Notes under the pieces: generated by a model | The model's input: the letters and a program-made list of their open reading frames with translations, nothing else | Told to the model about the DNA's origin: nothing | The model's database searches: none | From: an uncultured Veillonella sp. | GTDB lineage: Bacteria > Bacillota > Negativicutes > Veillonellales > Veillonellaceae | Reading direction: 5' to 3' | Length of the DNA stretch: 64,000 nucleotides | NCBI RefSeq assembly: GCF_934230905.1 | Contig: NZ_CAKQFJ010000010.1 | Location: forward strand, 1 to 64,000 | Position numbers and translations under genes: made by a program | In this document: positions 44,087 through 52,548 of the stretch, one piece after another | Numbering within the stretch: position 1 is the first letter of the stretch | How the letters are laid out: each line of letters starts with the position of its first letter

Positions 44087-44473
44087 ATTGCCTCCCGCAG
44101 TTACTCATATATCGCTATTAGTGTAATATCATATTTGTTATACTATTCCTAAGAGAGTCATAATGAAAACGCCTAACGTATTGAGGTGGCTAGACCTCTA
44201 ACACGTTAGGCGCATCATTTTTACCAAAATTTTAGATGAGCCTAACGCTACCGACACGTTGATTGGCTCTCTTTATAAGTTTATTATACTACAATTTACT
44301 CACGAATAGCAAAATCATTTTTATACGAAACACCTTATTATATCTGCTTTTCTAACAGCTCAGTAAACACATTATTTTTTCAAACTTCCATGAAATTTAT
44401 TTTTAGGTATTGCATAATTTTATCATTTGGGTTTATACTATACACATCAAATTTAGAAAGGAGCAACAATAAG
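44087..44473. promoter_or_regulatory. 387-bp divergent region: paired hairpins and aro promoter
   Basis: Hairpin 1 is CGCCTAACGT/ACGTTAGGCG (44170-44179/44203-44212) with an inner GAGGT/ACCTC. Hairpin 2 (about 44238-44270) again carries GCCTAACG and ACACGTT between GAGCC and GGCTC. The aro promoter is TTGCAT (44410-44415), 18-bp spacer, TATACT (44434-44439), giving a transcript start near 44446. Confidence 0.5.
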
Positions 44474-44563
44474 ATGTCTAACCAAATTAGCACTGTAGCA
44501 AAACAATACTTTTATTGGTTCTTTATCCAACGTACGGGTAAGGAACTATTTGAGCTACGCTAA
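44474..44563 (+). CDS. Aromatic attenuator leader peptide of the aro operon
   Basis: 29 codons with a strong ribosome site (AAAGGAG, about 10 bases before ATG). It opens MSNQISTVAK and then reads QYFYWFF, i.e. six aromatic residues in a row at codons 12-17 (TAC TTT TAT TGG TTC TTT), and ends ELFELR. It lies between the aro promoter and a strong terminator just ahead of aroF. This is the layout of phe/trp-type leader peptides, where scarce charged aromatic tRNA stalls the ribosome and prevents termination. It would sense Phe, Tyr and Trp together. Confidence 0.85.
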   Translation: MSNQISTVAKQYFYWFFIQRTGKELFELR

Positions 44564-44568
44564 TTTGG
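44482..44568 (+). other. Leader hairpin enclosing the aromatic codons
   Basis: CCAAATTAGC (44482-44491) pairs with GCTAATTTGG (44559-44568), extended by GTAGC/GCTAC (44495-44499/44554-44558) with a 3-base bulge. It can only form when no ribosome covers the leader peptide gene. Confidence 0.6.
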
Positions 44569-44634
44569 AAATCATCAATCGTTGCTTAGAATAGTAAAAG
44601 GACTACCCGTATTAAACTACGGGTAGTCCTTTTT
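44533..44634 (+). promoter_or_regulatory. aro attenuator: antiterminator and terminator
   Basis: Terminator: a 14-bp stem 44598-44611/44618-44631 (loop TTAAAC) with a run of T at 44630-44634. The 8-mer TACGGGTA of its right arm also occurs inside the leader peptide gene at 44533-44540, so it can pair with TACCCGTA (44604-44611) instead and break the terminator. The 8-mer lies just after the aromatic codons, exposed only when the ribosome stalls there. Confidence 0.8.
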
Positions 44635-44693
44635 GTTTGCTATCCCGTATGGTTGGCCCCACTATTCACATTGTTATTTGAGGAGGACTTATT

Positions 44694-45707
44694 ATGATTA
44701 TCACATTAAAAACAACAGCTACAGAAGCAGAGGTAACAAAATTACGCAACGAATTAGAAGCGAAAGGACTTGTTATCCATCCAGTAGAAGGGGCCCACTA
44801 TAATATCTTAGGTCTTATCGGCGACACTGCATCTCTTGATGCTCGTCAAATTGAATCTCTTGATTTTGTAGATAAAGTAACAAGAATTCAAGAACCATTT
44901 AAAAAAGCAAATCGTAAATTCCATCCAGAAGATTCCGTTATCAACGTAGGTGGTACACTTATCGGTGGTGGTCACTTTGCTGTAATGGCTGGACCTTGCT
45001 CTGTTGAAACACCAGAACAAGTACTTGCCTCTTGTCAAGCATGTAAAGATGCTGGTGCAACGATTCTTCGTGGTGGTGCGTTCAAGCCTCGTACCTCTCC
45101 ATACTCCTTCCAAGGCATGGGGCCTGAAGGCTTAAAGCTATTAGAGTTAGCAAAAAAAGAAACCGGTCTTCCTATCGTATCTGAAGTTATGGATATTTCC
45201 CAATTACAATACTTCGACAATGTAGATATGCTTCAAATCGGTGCTCGTAATATGCAAAACTTCACACTATTAAAAGAAGTTGGTAAATTGAACAAACCAG
45301 TATTGTTAAAACGCGGTTTGTCTGCTACATACGAAGAATGGTTGATGGCTGCTGAATACATCATGTCTGAAGGCAATGAACAAATCGTATTATGCGAACG
45401 TGGTATTCGTACATTCGAACCTAAAACTCGTAATACATTAGACGTAACGGCAATCCCTATGATGCATGAATTATCTCATTTACCAATCATTATGGACCCT
45501 AGCCATGCAGCAGGTATGAGCCGTATGGTTCGTCCACTTTCACTAGCATCTGTAGGTGGCGGTGCAGACGGTCTTATGATTGAGGTTCACAATGATCCAT
45601 CCAAAGCATTATGTGATGGCCCACAAGCATTACGTCCAGATCAATTCACTAGCCTTATGAAAGAAGTTCTCGCATTACGCCAAGCATTGGTAGAATGCAC
45701 TAAATAG
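44694..45707 (+). CDS. aroF: 3-deoxy-D-arabino-heptulosonate 7-phosphate synthase (type I beta)
   Basis: 337 residues. It condenses phosphoenolpyruvate and erythrose 4-phosphate, the first shikimate step. An N-terminal ferredoxin-like regulatory domain (1-70, MIITLKTTATEAEVTKLRNELEAKG) precedes the barrel: FAVMAGPCSVETPEQVL, LRGGAFKPRTSPYSFQGMGPEGLKLL, IGARNMQNF, LLKRGLSAT and DPSHAAGM. This is the Thermotoga/Bacillus-like form with N-terminal feedback domain. First gene after the attenuator. Confidence 0.95.
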   Translation: MIITLKTTATEAEVTKLRNELEAKGLVIHPVEGAHYNILGLIGDTASLDARQIESLDFVDKVTRIQEPFKKANRKFHPEDSVINVGGTLIGGGHFAVMAGPCSVETPEQVLASCQACKDAGATILRGGAFKPRTSPYSFQGMGPEGLKLLELAKKETGLPIVSEVMDISQLQYFDNVDMLQIGARNMQNFTLLKEVGKLNKPVLLKRGLSATYEEWLMAAEYIMSEGNEQIVLCERGIRTFEPKTRNTLDVTAIPMMHELSHLPIIMDPSHAAGMSRMVRPLSLASVGGGADGLMIEVHNDPSKALCDGPQALRPDQFTSLMKEVLALRQALVECTK

Positions 45708-45723
45708 TTATAAATATCACACA

Positions 45724-45766
45724 AATAAGCTAGTATCCGTTATAATAGATACTAGCTTATTCTTTT
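45724..45766 (+). terminator. Hairpin between aroF and aroB
   Basis: AATAAGCTAGTATC pairs with GATACTAGCTTATT (14 bp), followed by CTTTT. The loop holds TATAAT (45741-45746), so it could be a partial terminator, an internal promoter or both. Confidence 0.55.
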
Positions 45767-45781
45767 AAGAAAGGAACCATT

Positions 45782-46834
45782 ATGACTCGCATCCATATTA
45801 ACGCATCCACCCCTTATGATGTTGTCATCGAGGCTGGTACCCTACAACGCATTGCCGATTTTATCAAACCACTAAAACCAATTTGTCGTGTTATTATCGT
45901 TAGTGATAGTAATGTAGCACCACATTACTTAGCATCTGTGAAAGCTAGTATGGTAAATGCCGGTTATCACGTATGTGATTATGTATTCCCTGCTGGTGAA
46001 AGTTCTAAAAATGCTCATCAACTCATTGATTTAGTAGAATATATGGCTGATCAATCTCTAACACGTAAAGATTTACTAATCGCTCTTGGCGGTGGTGTTG
46101 TAGGCGATATGGCTGGCTTTGCAGCAGCAACCTATTTGCGAGGTATCGACTACGTACAGGTTCCTACATCCTTATTAGCTGCTGTAGACTCTTCTGTAGG
46201 TGGCAAAACAGCCGTCAACCTAGAAGCAGGTAAAAATTTGTGGGGTGCATTCAAACAACCTATTCTTGTTCTCTGCGATACTGATACATTACATACATTA
46301 CCAGATATGGAATGGATTAATGGGTGTGGTGAAATCATCAAATACGGGTTTTTAGATGTACCCGGTTTACTTACACAACTAGAAACAAAACCATTAATTA
46401 CAAACCGGGATAGTGTTAACTCGGTTATTGCACGCTGTGTACAGGCAAAAGCTGATATTGTCGAACAAGATGAACGAGAATCTGGCGTACGCGCGCTTTT
46501 AAATTTAGGTCATACATTTGGCCACGGCATCGAGAAAGCCAGTCATTTTGAAGTACATCATGGCTATGCAGTTGCTATCGGTTTAGTACTCATGGCACAA
46601 GGTGCTGTCAAACATGGAGAATTAGATAAAGAATCTTTAGAAAAATTAAAAACACTTATCAAAGCTCATAATTTACCAACTACAACTACTATAACCAACG
46701 CTGAAATTCTAGCTGCTGCTAAACATGATAAAAAAAGTGAAGGTGCTACCATAAAAATTGTAGTACCCACTAGCTATGGCCACAGCGAACTTAAGGTAGT
46801 TACCCACGAAGAACTTGCCACCTATTTAGACTAA
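45782..46834 (+). CDS. aroB: 3-dehydroquinate synthase
   Basis: 350 residues, normal length. NAD motif ALGGGVVGDMAGFAAATYLRGIDYVQVPTSLLAAVDSSVGGKTAVNLEAGKNLWGAFKQP; metal ligands in NGCGEIIKYGF (Glu), LNLGHTFGHGIE (His) and HHGYAVAIG. It converts DAHP to 3-dehydroquinate with NAD+ and a divalent metal. AAAGGAA before the ATG. Confidence 0.95.
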   Translation: MTRIHINASTPYDVVIEAGTLQRIADFIKPLKPICRVIIVSDSNVAPHYLASVKASMVNAGYHVCDYVFPAGESSKNAHQLIDLVEYMADQSLTRKDLLIALGGGVVGDMAGFAAATYLRGIDYVQVPTSLLAAVDSSVGGKTAVNLEAGKNLWGAFKQPILVLCDTDTLHTLPDMEWINGCGEIIKYGFLDVPGLLTQLETKPLITNRDSVNSVIARCVQAKADIVEQDERESGVRALLNLGHTFGHGIEKASHFEVHHGYAVAIGLVLMAQGAVKHGELDKESLEKLKTLIKAHNLPTTTTITNAEILAAAKHDKKSEGATIKIVVPTSYGHSELKVVTHEELATYLD

Positions 46835-46853
46835 GACGTAAAAGGAGATTTCT

Positions 46854-48122
46854 ATGCATTCCGTAACGAACGCTATCCCAACAGGGACTATAGCCTCCAT
46901 TCCGGCAAAGGCGCATGCACATCGGGCATTGATTTGTGCCGCCCTTGCTAGCTCGCCATCTACTATATTACTGAGCCGCACCTCTAAGGATATCGATGCA
47001 ACGATGGACTCCTTACGAGGCTTAGGGGCTCACGTAGTATATGAAAATAAAGTTGTTACCGTTACTCCTGGCCCAGCGCCAACAAAGGGCAACGTAGTAC
47101 CTCATGAATCGGGTACTACATTACGTCTTTTATTGCCTGTAGCAGCCGCTATTTGTAATGAGGTAGATGTAGATGCGAAAGGCCGTTTACCAGATCGGCC
47201 CCTAGAACCTATGTTAGGCGAAATGAAAGCTCATGGCGTAACATTCTCTCAAGACAAACCGCCATTCACTATGACAGGTCGCCTTCAAGGTGGACAATTC
47301 AGTATGGTTGGCGATGTAAGTAGTCAATTCTTTTCTGGTCTCTTACTAGCTGCCCCTCAATGTAAAGGCGCTACTATTACCTCTACTACGCCACTACAAT
47401 CTAGTGACTATGTTACATTAACAACTACGACTATGGCGGACTTTGGCATTATAGTTGATCATGCACCATCAAGTAACCAAGTACAAGAGTCCTTTACAGT
47501 AGCAGCTAATGCGACGTTCAAAGGCCAAACTAATTACCAAATTGAAGGAGACTGGTCCAATACTGCTATTTGGATGGTAGCGGCCGCAATGACAGGTCAC
47601 CCCATTACCATTACTGGTATGAACAAGAATTCTGTACAAGCTGATCGCCGCATCATGCAAGTTATTGAATCCGCTGGCTGTACGGTAACATGGGATGGTA
47701 TGAATATTACCGTATCGGGTCGTGCTAATACACCTATTCATGCCGACCTTGAACAAATGCCCGATATGTTGCCAGTAATGGCGGCCCTTGCTTGCTCGAT
47801 TCAAGGTGAAAGCTCTTTTGTAAAAGGAGCTCGTCTACGCTTAAAAGAATCCGACCGCCTCGTAGCAGTAGCCAACCTCGTAAGAGATTTAGGCGGTACG
47901 GTCCACGAAGATGGTGACGATTTATATATCATTGGTAGTGGTATACTTAAAGGAGGGCAAGGTGATTGTGTAAATGACCATCGCCTTGTTATGGCCGGTA
48001 CATTGATGGCACTTATTAGTGATACACCGGTGATATTAAAAGATAGCGAAGCAATCACAAAATCCTACCCAGATTTTTTCGAAGACTGGAATTTCTTAGG
48101 AGGTAATGCAAATGGCATCTAA
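46854..48122 (+). CDS. aroA: 3-phosphoshikimate 1-carboxyvinyltransferase (EPSP synthase)
   Basis: 422 residues. IPAKAHAHRALICAALASSPSTI (PEP/shikimate-binding Lys and Arg), HESGTTLRLLLPVAA (for the usual GNSGTTxRL), DGMNITVSGR, and RLKESDRLVAVANLVRDLGGTV, DHRLVMAG. The Ala-containing KAHAHR and ESG replacements suggest a class II-like variant. Starts 19 bases after aroB and overlaps aroC by 11. Confidence 0.95.
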   Translation: MHSVTNAIPTGTIASIPAKAHAHRALICAALASSPSTILLSRTSKDIDATMDSLRGLGAHVVYENKVVTVTPGPAPTKGNVVPHESGTTLRLLLPVAAAICNEVDVDAKGRLPDRPLEPMLGEMKAHGVTFSQDKPPFTMTGRLQGGQFSMVGDVSSQFFSGLLLAAPQCKGATITSTTPLQSSDYVTLTTTTMADFGIIVDHAPSSNQVQESFTVAANATFKGQTNYQIEGDWSNTAIWMVAAAMTGHPITITGMNKNSVQADRRIMQVIESAGCTVTWDGMNITVSGRANTPIHADLEQMPDMLPVMAALACSIQGESSFVKGARLRLKESDRLVAVANLVRDLGGTVHEDGDDLYIIGSGILKGGQGDCVNDHRLVMAGTLMALISDTPVILKDSEAITKSYPDFFEDWNFLGGNANGI

Positions 48123-49206
48123 TTTTGGTAAAACTATACAAGTCTCTACCTTTGGCGCCTCTCATGGCTATGCCATTGGCGGTGTCGTAGAAGGCCTGCC
48201 TTGTGGACATACTATCAATATCGATGAATTGCAAGCCTTTCTAAAACGTCGAGCACCAGGACAAAATCAATTACAAACACAACGTAAAGAACCAGATGTA
48301 CCTATCTTTTTAGCAGGTTTAGTCGATGACATGCTTAGTGGGTCGCCATTAGCATTTATGATTCGTAATACATCACAACACTCGAGTGATTACAATAATT
48401 TACGCGATATTCCTCGTCCATCTCATGCGGACTTTACGGCTCGTATGCGGTATGGCGATACTGTAGATATGCGCGGTGGTGGGCACTTCTCTGCACGTCT
48501 GACAGCACCGCTCTGTGTAGCAGGAGGCATCGCACTTCAACTGTTACGAGAAAAAGGCATCGAAATCCACGGCCATTTAAAACAAGTGGGTACAATCCAA
48601 GATTCTCCTATCGATATGGTTCACCCAGATATGAAAGCACTTGCTAACATCGCTACAGAACCAATCGCTATGGTTGATCCAGAAAAACGCACCAAAGTAG
48701 AAAATCTTGTAATGCAGCTCAAAAAGGACGGCGACTCTACAGGTGGTATTATTGAAGTCGTTGCCACAGGCTTACCTATTGGCCTTGGTAATCCAAACTT
48801 CGACGGCATTGAAAACCGCTTAGCTCGTGTTATCTTTGGTGTCCCTGCCATCAAGGGCGTATCCTTCGGCGGCGGTTTTGACATGTGTGCAAAGCTTGGT
48901 TCCGAAGTGAATGATGCTTTCACCATGGACGGAGATACGATTACAACATCTACTAACAATAGCGGTGGTATCCAAGGCGGTATTACCAATGGTTTACCTC
49001 TTGTTATGCAAGTAGGCATCAAGCCAACACCATCGATTTATAAAGAGCAACACTCTGTATCTCTTTCACAAAAAGAGGACACATTACTTACTATCAAAGG
49101 TCGCCACGATCCATGCGTAGCCCTTCGTGCTGTACCTGTAATTGAAGCAGTCACCGCTCTCGTCATTCTTGATTTTTTAGGAGATATTGACCATGAACTT
49201 AGATGA
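48112..49206 (+). CDS. aroC: Chorismate synthase
   Basis: 364 residues. Signatures: FGASHGYAIGGVVEGLPCG, RRAPGQNQLQTQRKEPD, RPSHADFTARMRYGDTVDMRGGGHFSARLTAPLCVAGGIA (FMN/phosphate region), and NNSGGIQGGITNGLPLVM. It makes chorismate using reduced FMN. The ATG at 48112 has AGGAGG 8 bases upstream and overlaps the aroA stop; the earlier ATG 48106 is too close to the site. Confidence 0.95.
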   Translation: MASNFGKTIQVSTFGASHGYAIGGVVEGLPCGHTINIDELQAFLKRRAPGQNQLQTQRKEPDVPIFLAGLVDDMLSGSPLAFMIRNTSQHSSDYNNLRDIPRPSHADFTARMRYGDTVDMRGGGHFSARLTAPLCVAGGIALQLLREKGIEIHGHLKQVGTIQDSPIDMVHPDMKALANIATEPIAMVDPEKRTKVENLVMQLKKDGDSTGGIIEVVATGLPIGLGNPNFDGIENRLARVIFGVPAIKGVSFGGGFDMCAKLGSEVNDAFTMDGDTITTSTNNSGGIQGGITNGLPLVMQVGIKPTPSIYKEQHSVSLSQKEDTLLTIKGRHDPCVALRAVPVIEAVTALVILDFLGDIDHELR

Positions 49207-50332
49207 AGTACGCGTTAAAATTAATGACATAAACGATCAAATGCTGGCGCTTTTCAAAGAGCGCATGGAACTCTCCAAAGACGTAGCCGCAGCAAAAAAA
49301 GAAATGAATAAAGCAATATACGATGCGAAACGAGAACGGGATATTTTAGATAAAGTCACAAAAGAAGCAGGTCCAGATATGGACCTATATGCGCGTCGTT
49401 TCTTTGAAGCATTATTCAGCTTAAGCCGCACCTACCAATCAGAACAATTATTTCATGACAATGAATTCACTGTAAAAATGAAAAAAGCCATTGAGCAATC
49501 TCCTACATTACCACCACAACGAGGCAATGTAGCTTGTGCGGGCGTATTCGGTAGTAATGCGCAAATGGCTTGTGATAAATTATTACCACTTAGCCAAATT
49601 CACTATGTAACAGGTTTTCGTGCGGTATTTGATGCTGTTGAATCCGGTGAATGTCAGTTTGGTGTCTTACCTATCGAAAATAGTTCTAATGGTTCTGTAA
49701 AAGAAGTATATGATTTATTAGAAGAACGAAAATGCTATATTGTACGTGGCACACGTCTTTGGATTTCTCATGACTTGCTTGTAAAAAAAGGAACTAAGCT
49801 AGAAGATATTCATACGATTATCTCTCATCCACAAGCATTAGGCCAATGTAGTCACTTCTTAGATACATTAAAAAATATAAAACTTCGCTCCTATGACAAT
49901 ACAGCGCGTGCAGCACAACTTGTATCAGCCAGCGATGATCCTGGCGTAGCAGCTATTGCCGCGCCACAATGTGCAGATTTGTACAATTTATCTCCATTGG
50001 TTAGAAATATTCAAAATAGCGATAATAACTATACTCGTTTTATCTGTATTAGCAAAGATTTTCACGTATATCCTGGCGCTAACAAAATTTCTGTGGTCAC
50101 AACGGCTAATCATGCTCCTGGTGGCCTCGGTACACTACTTACTAAGTTTGCCAATATTGGCGTAAATCTTACAAAACTTGAATCTCGTCCTATCGTAGGT
50201 CACAACTTTGAATTTTTATTTTATCTCGATTTGGAAGCCTCTCTAGCAGATCCTAAAGTGCTATCTGTTCTAGCAGAGTTACACACATCACAAGATAAGT
50301 TCCGCTTGCTCGGTAATTACCCTGAAAACTAA
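49193..50332 (+). CDS. pheA: Chorismate mutase-prephenate dehydratase (P-protein)
   Basis: 379 residues. An AroQ-type chorismate mutase (1-85, VRVKINDINDQMLALFKERMELSKDVAAAK), then prephenate dehydratase (about 105-285, VACAGVFGSNAQMACDKLL...GVLPIENSSNGSVKEVYDLL...NYTRFICIS) and a C-terminal ACT domain with ESRP for phenylalanine feedback. It commits chorismate to phenylalanine. ATG 49193 overlaps aroC by 14 bases. Confidence 0.95.
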   Translation: MNLDEVRVKINDINDQMLALFKERMELSKDVAAAKKEMNKAIYDAKRERDILDKVTKEAGPDMDLYARRFFEALFSLSRTYQSEQLFHDNEFTVKMKKAIEQSPTLPPQRGNVACAGVFGSNAQMACDKLLPLSQIHYVTGFRAVFDAVESGECQFGVLPIENSSNGSVKEVYDLLEERKCYIVRGTRLWISHDLLVKKGTKLEDIHTIISHPQALGQCSHFLDTLKNIKLRSYDNTARAAQLVSASDDPGVAAIAAPQCADLYNLSPLVRNIQNSDNNYTRFICISKDFHVYPGANKISVVTTANHAPGGLGTLLTKFANIGVNLTKLESRPIVGHNFEFLFYLDLEASLADPKVLSVLAELHTSQDKFRLLGNYPEN

Positions 50333-50356
50333 TACTAATCTAAGATGTTATATCCA

Positions 50357-50388
50357 AAATGGCTAATAGGTACAAGCCTATTAGCCAT
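50357..50388 (+). other. Intercistronic hairpin between pheA and aroE
   Basis: AATGGCTAATAGG pairs with CCTATTAGCCATT (13 bp). The T run lies on the opposite side (AAAA upstream), so it is not a clear rightward terminator; it may stabilise or process the mRNA. Confidence 0.5.
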
Positions 50389-50415
50389 TCTATGTATATT
50401 GACCTAGGAGGTCCT

Positions 50416-51651
50416 ATGAAATTTGGTTTACTTGGCCGCACATTAGGCCACAGCTATTCTCCGCGCATTCATGGCGCTCTAGGGAATCCCCATTACGAAT
50501 TATTTGAACGCGAACCAAGCCAATTACAAGCTTTTTTTGCCGATCCAGAATTAAAAGGTATCAACATTACTATTCCATACAAAGTTAATGCTCTTGAAGC
50601 TTGTGATGTAGTTGATCCTCGTGCAGAACGCATTGGCTGTGTTAATACAATGGTACGGAAGGACGAAAAATGGTATGGCTATAATACAGACTATGACGGT
50701 TTCGTATTTACCCTAAATCATGCTGGCATTGATGTGTCTAATAAAGATTGTATCATTCTTGGCGACGGTGCTTCCTCGGCTACTGTTCACGTAGCGCTTG
50801 AAGATTTAGGTGCTAAAAGTATAGTTCATCTATCTCGTAAAACCGCACCTTTCTATGGTGATGCGCCTAACTACTACAAAACTGCACAAATTATTATCAA
50901 CTGTACACCGATTGGTATGTATCCCCATAATCCGGCTAACCTAATCGACATCACCCAGTTTACTAAACTAGAAGGTGTAGTAGATCTCATCTATAATCCG
51001 CGTCGTACTATTTTACTCTTACAAGCAGAGATGATGGATATCCCACACTGTGATGGCTTGCCATTCCTAGTAGCTCAAGGTGTTGAGGCAGCCAATCATT
51101 TCCAAGATGAAAGCTTTGGCACAAAAGAGATTGAACAAATTTTACGTGATATGCGTCGTGAAAAAGAAAACATTATCCTCATCGGTATGCCTGGCGTCGG
51201 CAAAACAACAGTGGGAAAAGCGATTGGCGAAGCCATGGGACGACCTTGGATTGATGCTGACCAAGAGCTAGAAAAAGAAATTGGTGATATTTCTACCTAC
51301 ATTACAGAACAAGGTGAACCAGCCTTCCGAGAGAAAGAGACGGAAGTAATTGCTAAATTAGGCACCCAAACAGGCCTTGTTATTTCTACTGGTGGTGGAT
51401 GTGTAACAATACTTCAAAATTATGCCCACCTACGCCAAAATGGTCGCATTTACCAATTAACACAACCGATAGAAAATCTTTCTACATCAGGACGTGTCCT
51501 CTCCAGTGGTGGCTTAGAACGATTGCGTGAATTAGAAGAAATTCGTACACCTATGTATGAAAGCTTTGCACAATGCATTGTGGAGCATAATCGCAATGCA
51601 CCAGAAACAGTAGCAACCATTCTAGAAGACTTTGAAGCAAATTTACTCTAA
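50416..51651 (+). CDS. aroE: Shikimate dehydrogenase-shikimate kinase fusion
   Basis: 411 residues. Residues 1-255 are AroE: GLLGRTLGHSYSPRIHGALG, NITIPYKVNALEACDVVD (catalytic Lys), GCVNTMVRKDEKWYGYNTDYDGF, IILGDGASSATVHVAL. Residues 258-411 are AroK: IILIGMPGVGKTTVGKAIGEAMG (Walker A), WIDADQELEKEIG, STGGGCV, RTPMYESFA. One chain thus does two consecutive steps. TAGGAGG before the ATG at 50416. Confidence 0.95.
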   Translation: MKFGLLGRTLGHSYSPRIHGALGNPHYELFEREPSQLQAFFADPELKGINITIPYKVNALEACDVVDPRAERIGCVNTMVRKDEKWYGYNTDYDGFVFTLNHAGIDVSNKDCIILGDGASSATVHVALEDLGAKSIVHLSRKTAPFYGDAPNYYKTAQIIINCTPIGMYPHNPANLIDITQFTKLEGVVDLIYNPRRTILLLQAEMMDIPHCDGLPFLVAQGVEAANHFQDESFGTKEIEQILRDMRREKENIILIGMPGVGKTTVGKAIGEAMGRPWIDADQELEKEIGDISTYITEQGEPAFREKETEVIAKLGTQTGLVISTGGGCVTILQNYAHLRQNGRIYQLTQPIENLSTSGRVLSSGGLERLRELEEIRTPMYESFAQCIVEHNRNAPETVATILEDFEANLL

Positions 51652-51660
51652 ACTACATAT

Positions 51661-51688
51661 AAAAAAGTCGGCTTTTGCCGACTTTTTT
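51661..51688. terminator. Bidirectional terminator between aroE-K and aroD
   Basis: AAAAAAGTCGGC pairs with GCCGACTTTTTT around a TTTT loop, symmetric for both strands; it lies at the 3' end of both convergent genes. Confidence 0.95.
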
Positions 51689-52481
51689 AATGCACTTTTA
51701 TCCGTTTATGTTGTTGTTCATCAAATACACCATCTACATCGATGGTATCAAGGATGCATTTTAACTCATGCACATCGATTTGACCTGGTGCAGACGCCTT
51801 GCCAGCAGAAGCAAATGTCATAGCGTTGCCAAATAGAGCACCAGAAACGCGTGTAACAGCGCCCAAAGGGCCCATAGCCATCGTAATGACAGGATCTGAT
51901 GGATACAAAGATTTCACCTCGGCGGTTGCTTCAAGCAGTGTTAATACATCACCTGTTGTATGTGGCATGACGGCAATCTTTGGCACATCGGCCAAGAATT
52001 GTTTCATCTGTATAAGTCGATTCACAATCACTTCTCGACTGGGTGTACCATTAAAGTCATGATTACTCATAACTATTGTTACACCATGCACCTTTGCAAA
52101 CTCAATAGTCTTAAGCATTCTATCTTGATCAAAGAACAACTCAATATCAATAGCATCTACTAAACCCGTTGGGATAATACGTTCTAACATTGTAAAGTAA
52201 TCTGGTGAAGAAATAGATTTCTCGCCCCCCTCACCCTTCGTTCGCCATGTAAACAGCAATGCACGACCTTTTAACTGAGGTTTCATGAGCATCAATAGTT
52301 CAATAATCGCATCAATGGAATGAGCTCGCTCGTAATAGTCAATGCGTATCTCCACTACATCACAAGGTGTATTGCACGCCACCGCAGTGGCATCTAAAAT
52401 TTCTTTCATCGTTGTGCCCACAATAGGCACGCATATCTTTGTACCCTTTTCGCCGAGTACAGTTTGACCGATACGGACCAT
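51687..52481 (-). CDS. aroD: 3-dehydroquinate dehydratase, type I
   Basis: 264 residues. KICVPIVGTTMKEILDATAVACNTPCDVVEIRIDYYE, VMSNHDFNGTPS (catalytic His) and DVPKIAVMPHTTGDVLTLL (Schiff-base Lys), ending with the substrate loop MGPLGAVTRVSGALFGNAMTFAS. It dehydrates 3-dehydroquinate, completing the shikimate set, but on the opposite strand and so outside the attenuator. ATG at 52481 has AAAGGAG upstream. Confidence 0.95.
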   Translation of the reverse strand: MVRIGQTVLGEKGTKICVPIVGTTMKEILDATAVACNTPCDVVEIRIDYYERAHSIDAIIELLMLMKPQLKGRALLFTWRTKGEGGEKSISSPDYFTMLERIIPTGLVDAIDIELFFDQDRMLKTIEFAKVHGVTIVMSNHDFNGTPSREVIVNRLIQMKQFLADVPKIAVMPHTTGDVLTLLEATAEVKSLYPSDPVITMAMGPLGAVTRVSGALFGNAMTFASAGKASAPGQIDVHELKCILDTIDVDGVFDEQQHKRIKVH

Positions 52482-52548
52482 AACAACTCCTTTGTATCTC
52501 ACACGAAATAAATGACTATTCAATACCATTTAATAACTAGTTATCGTA

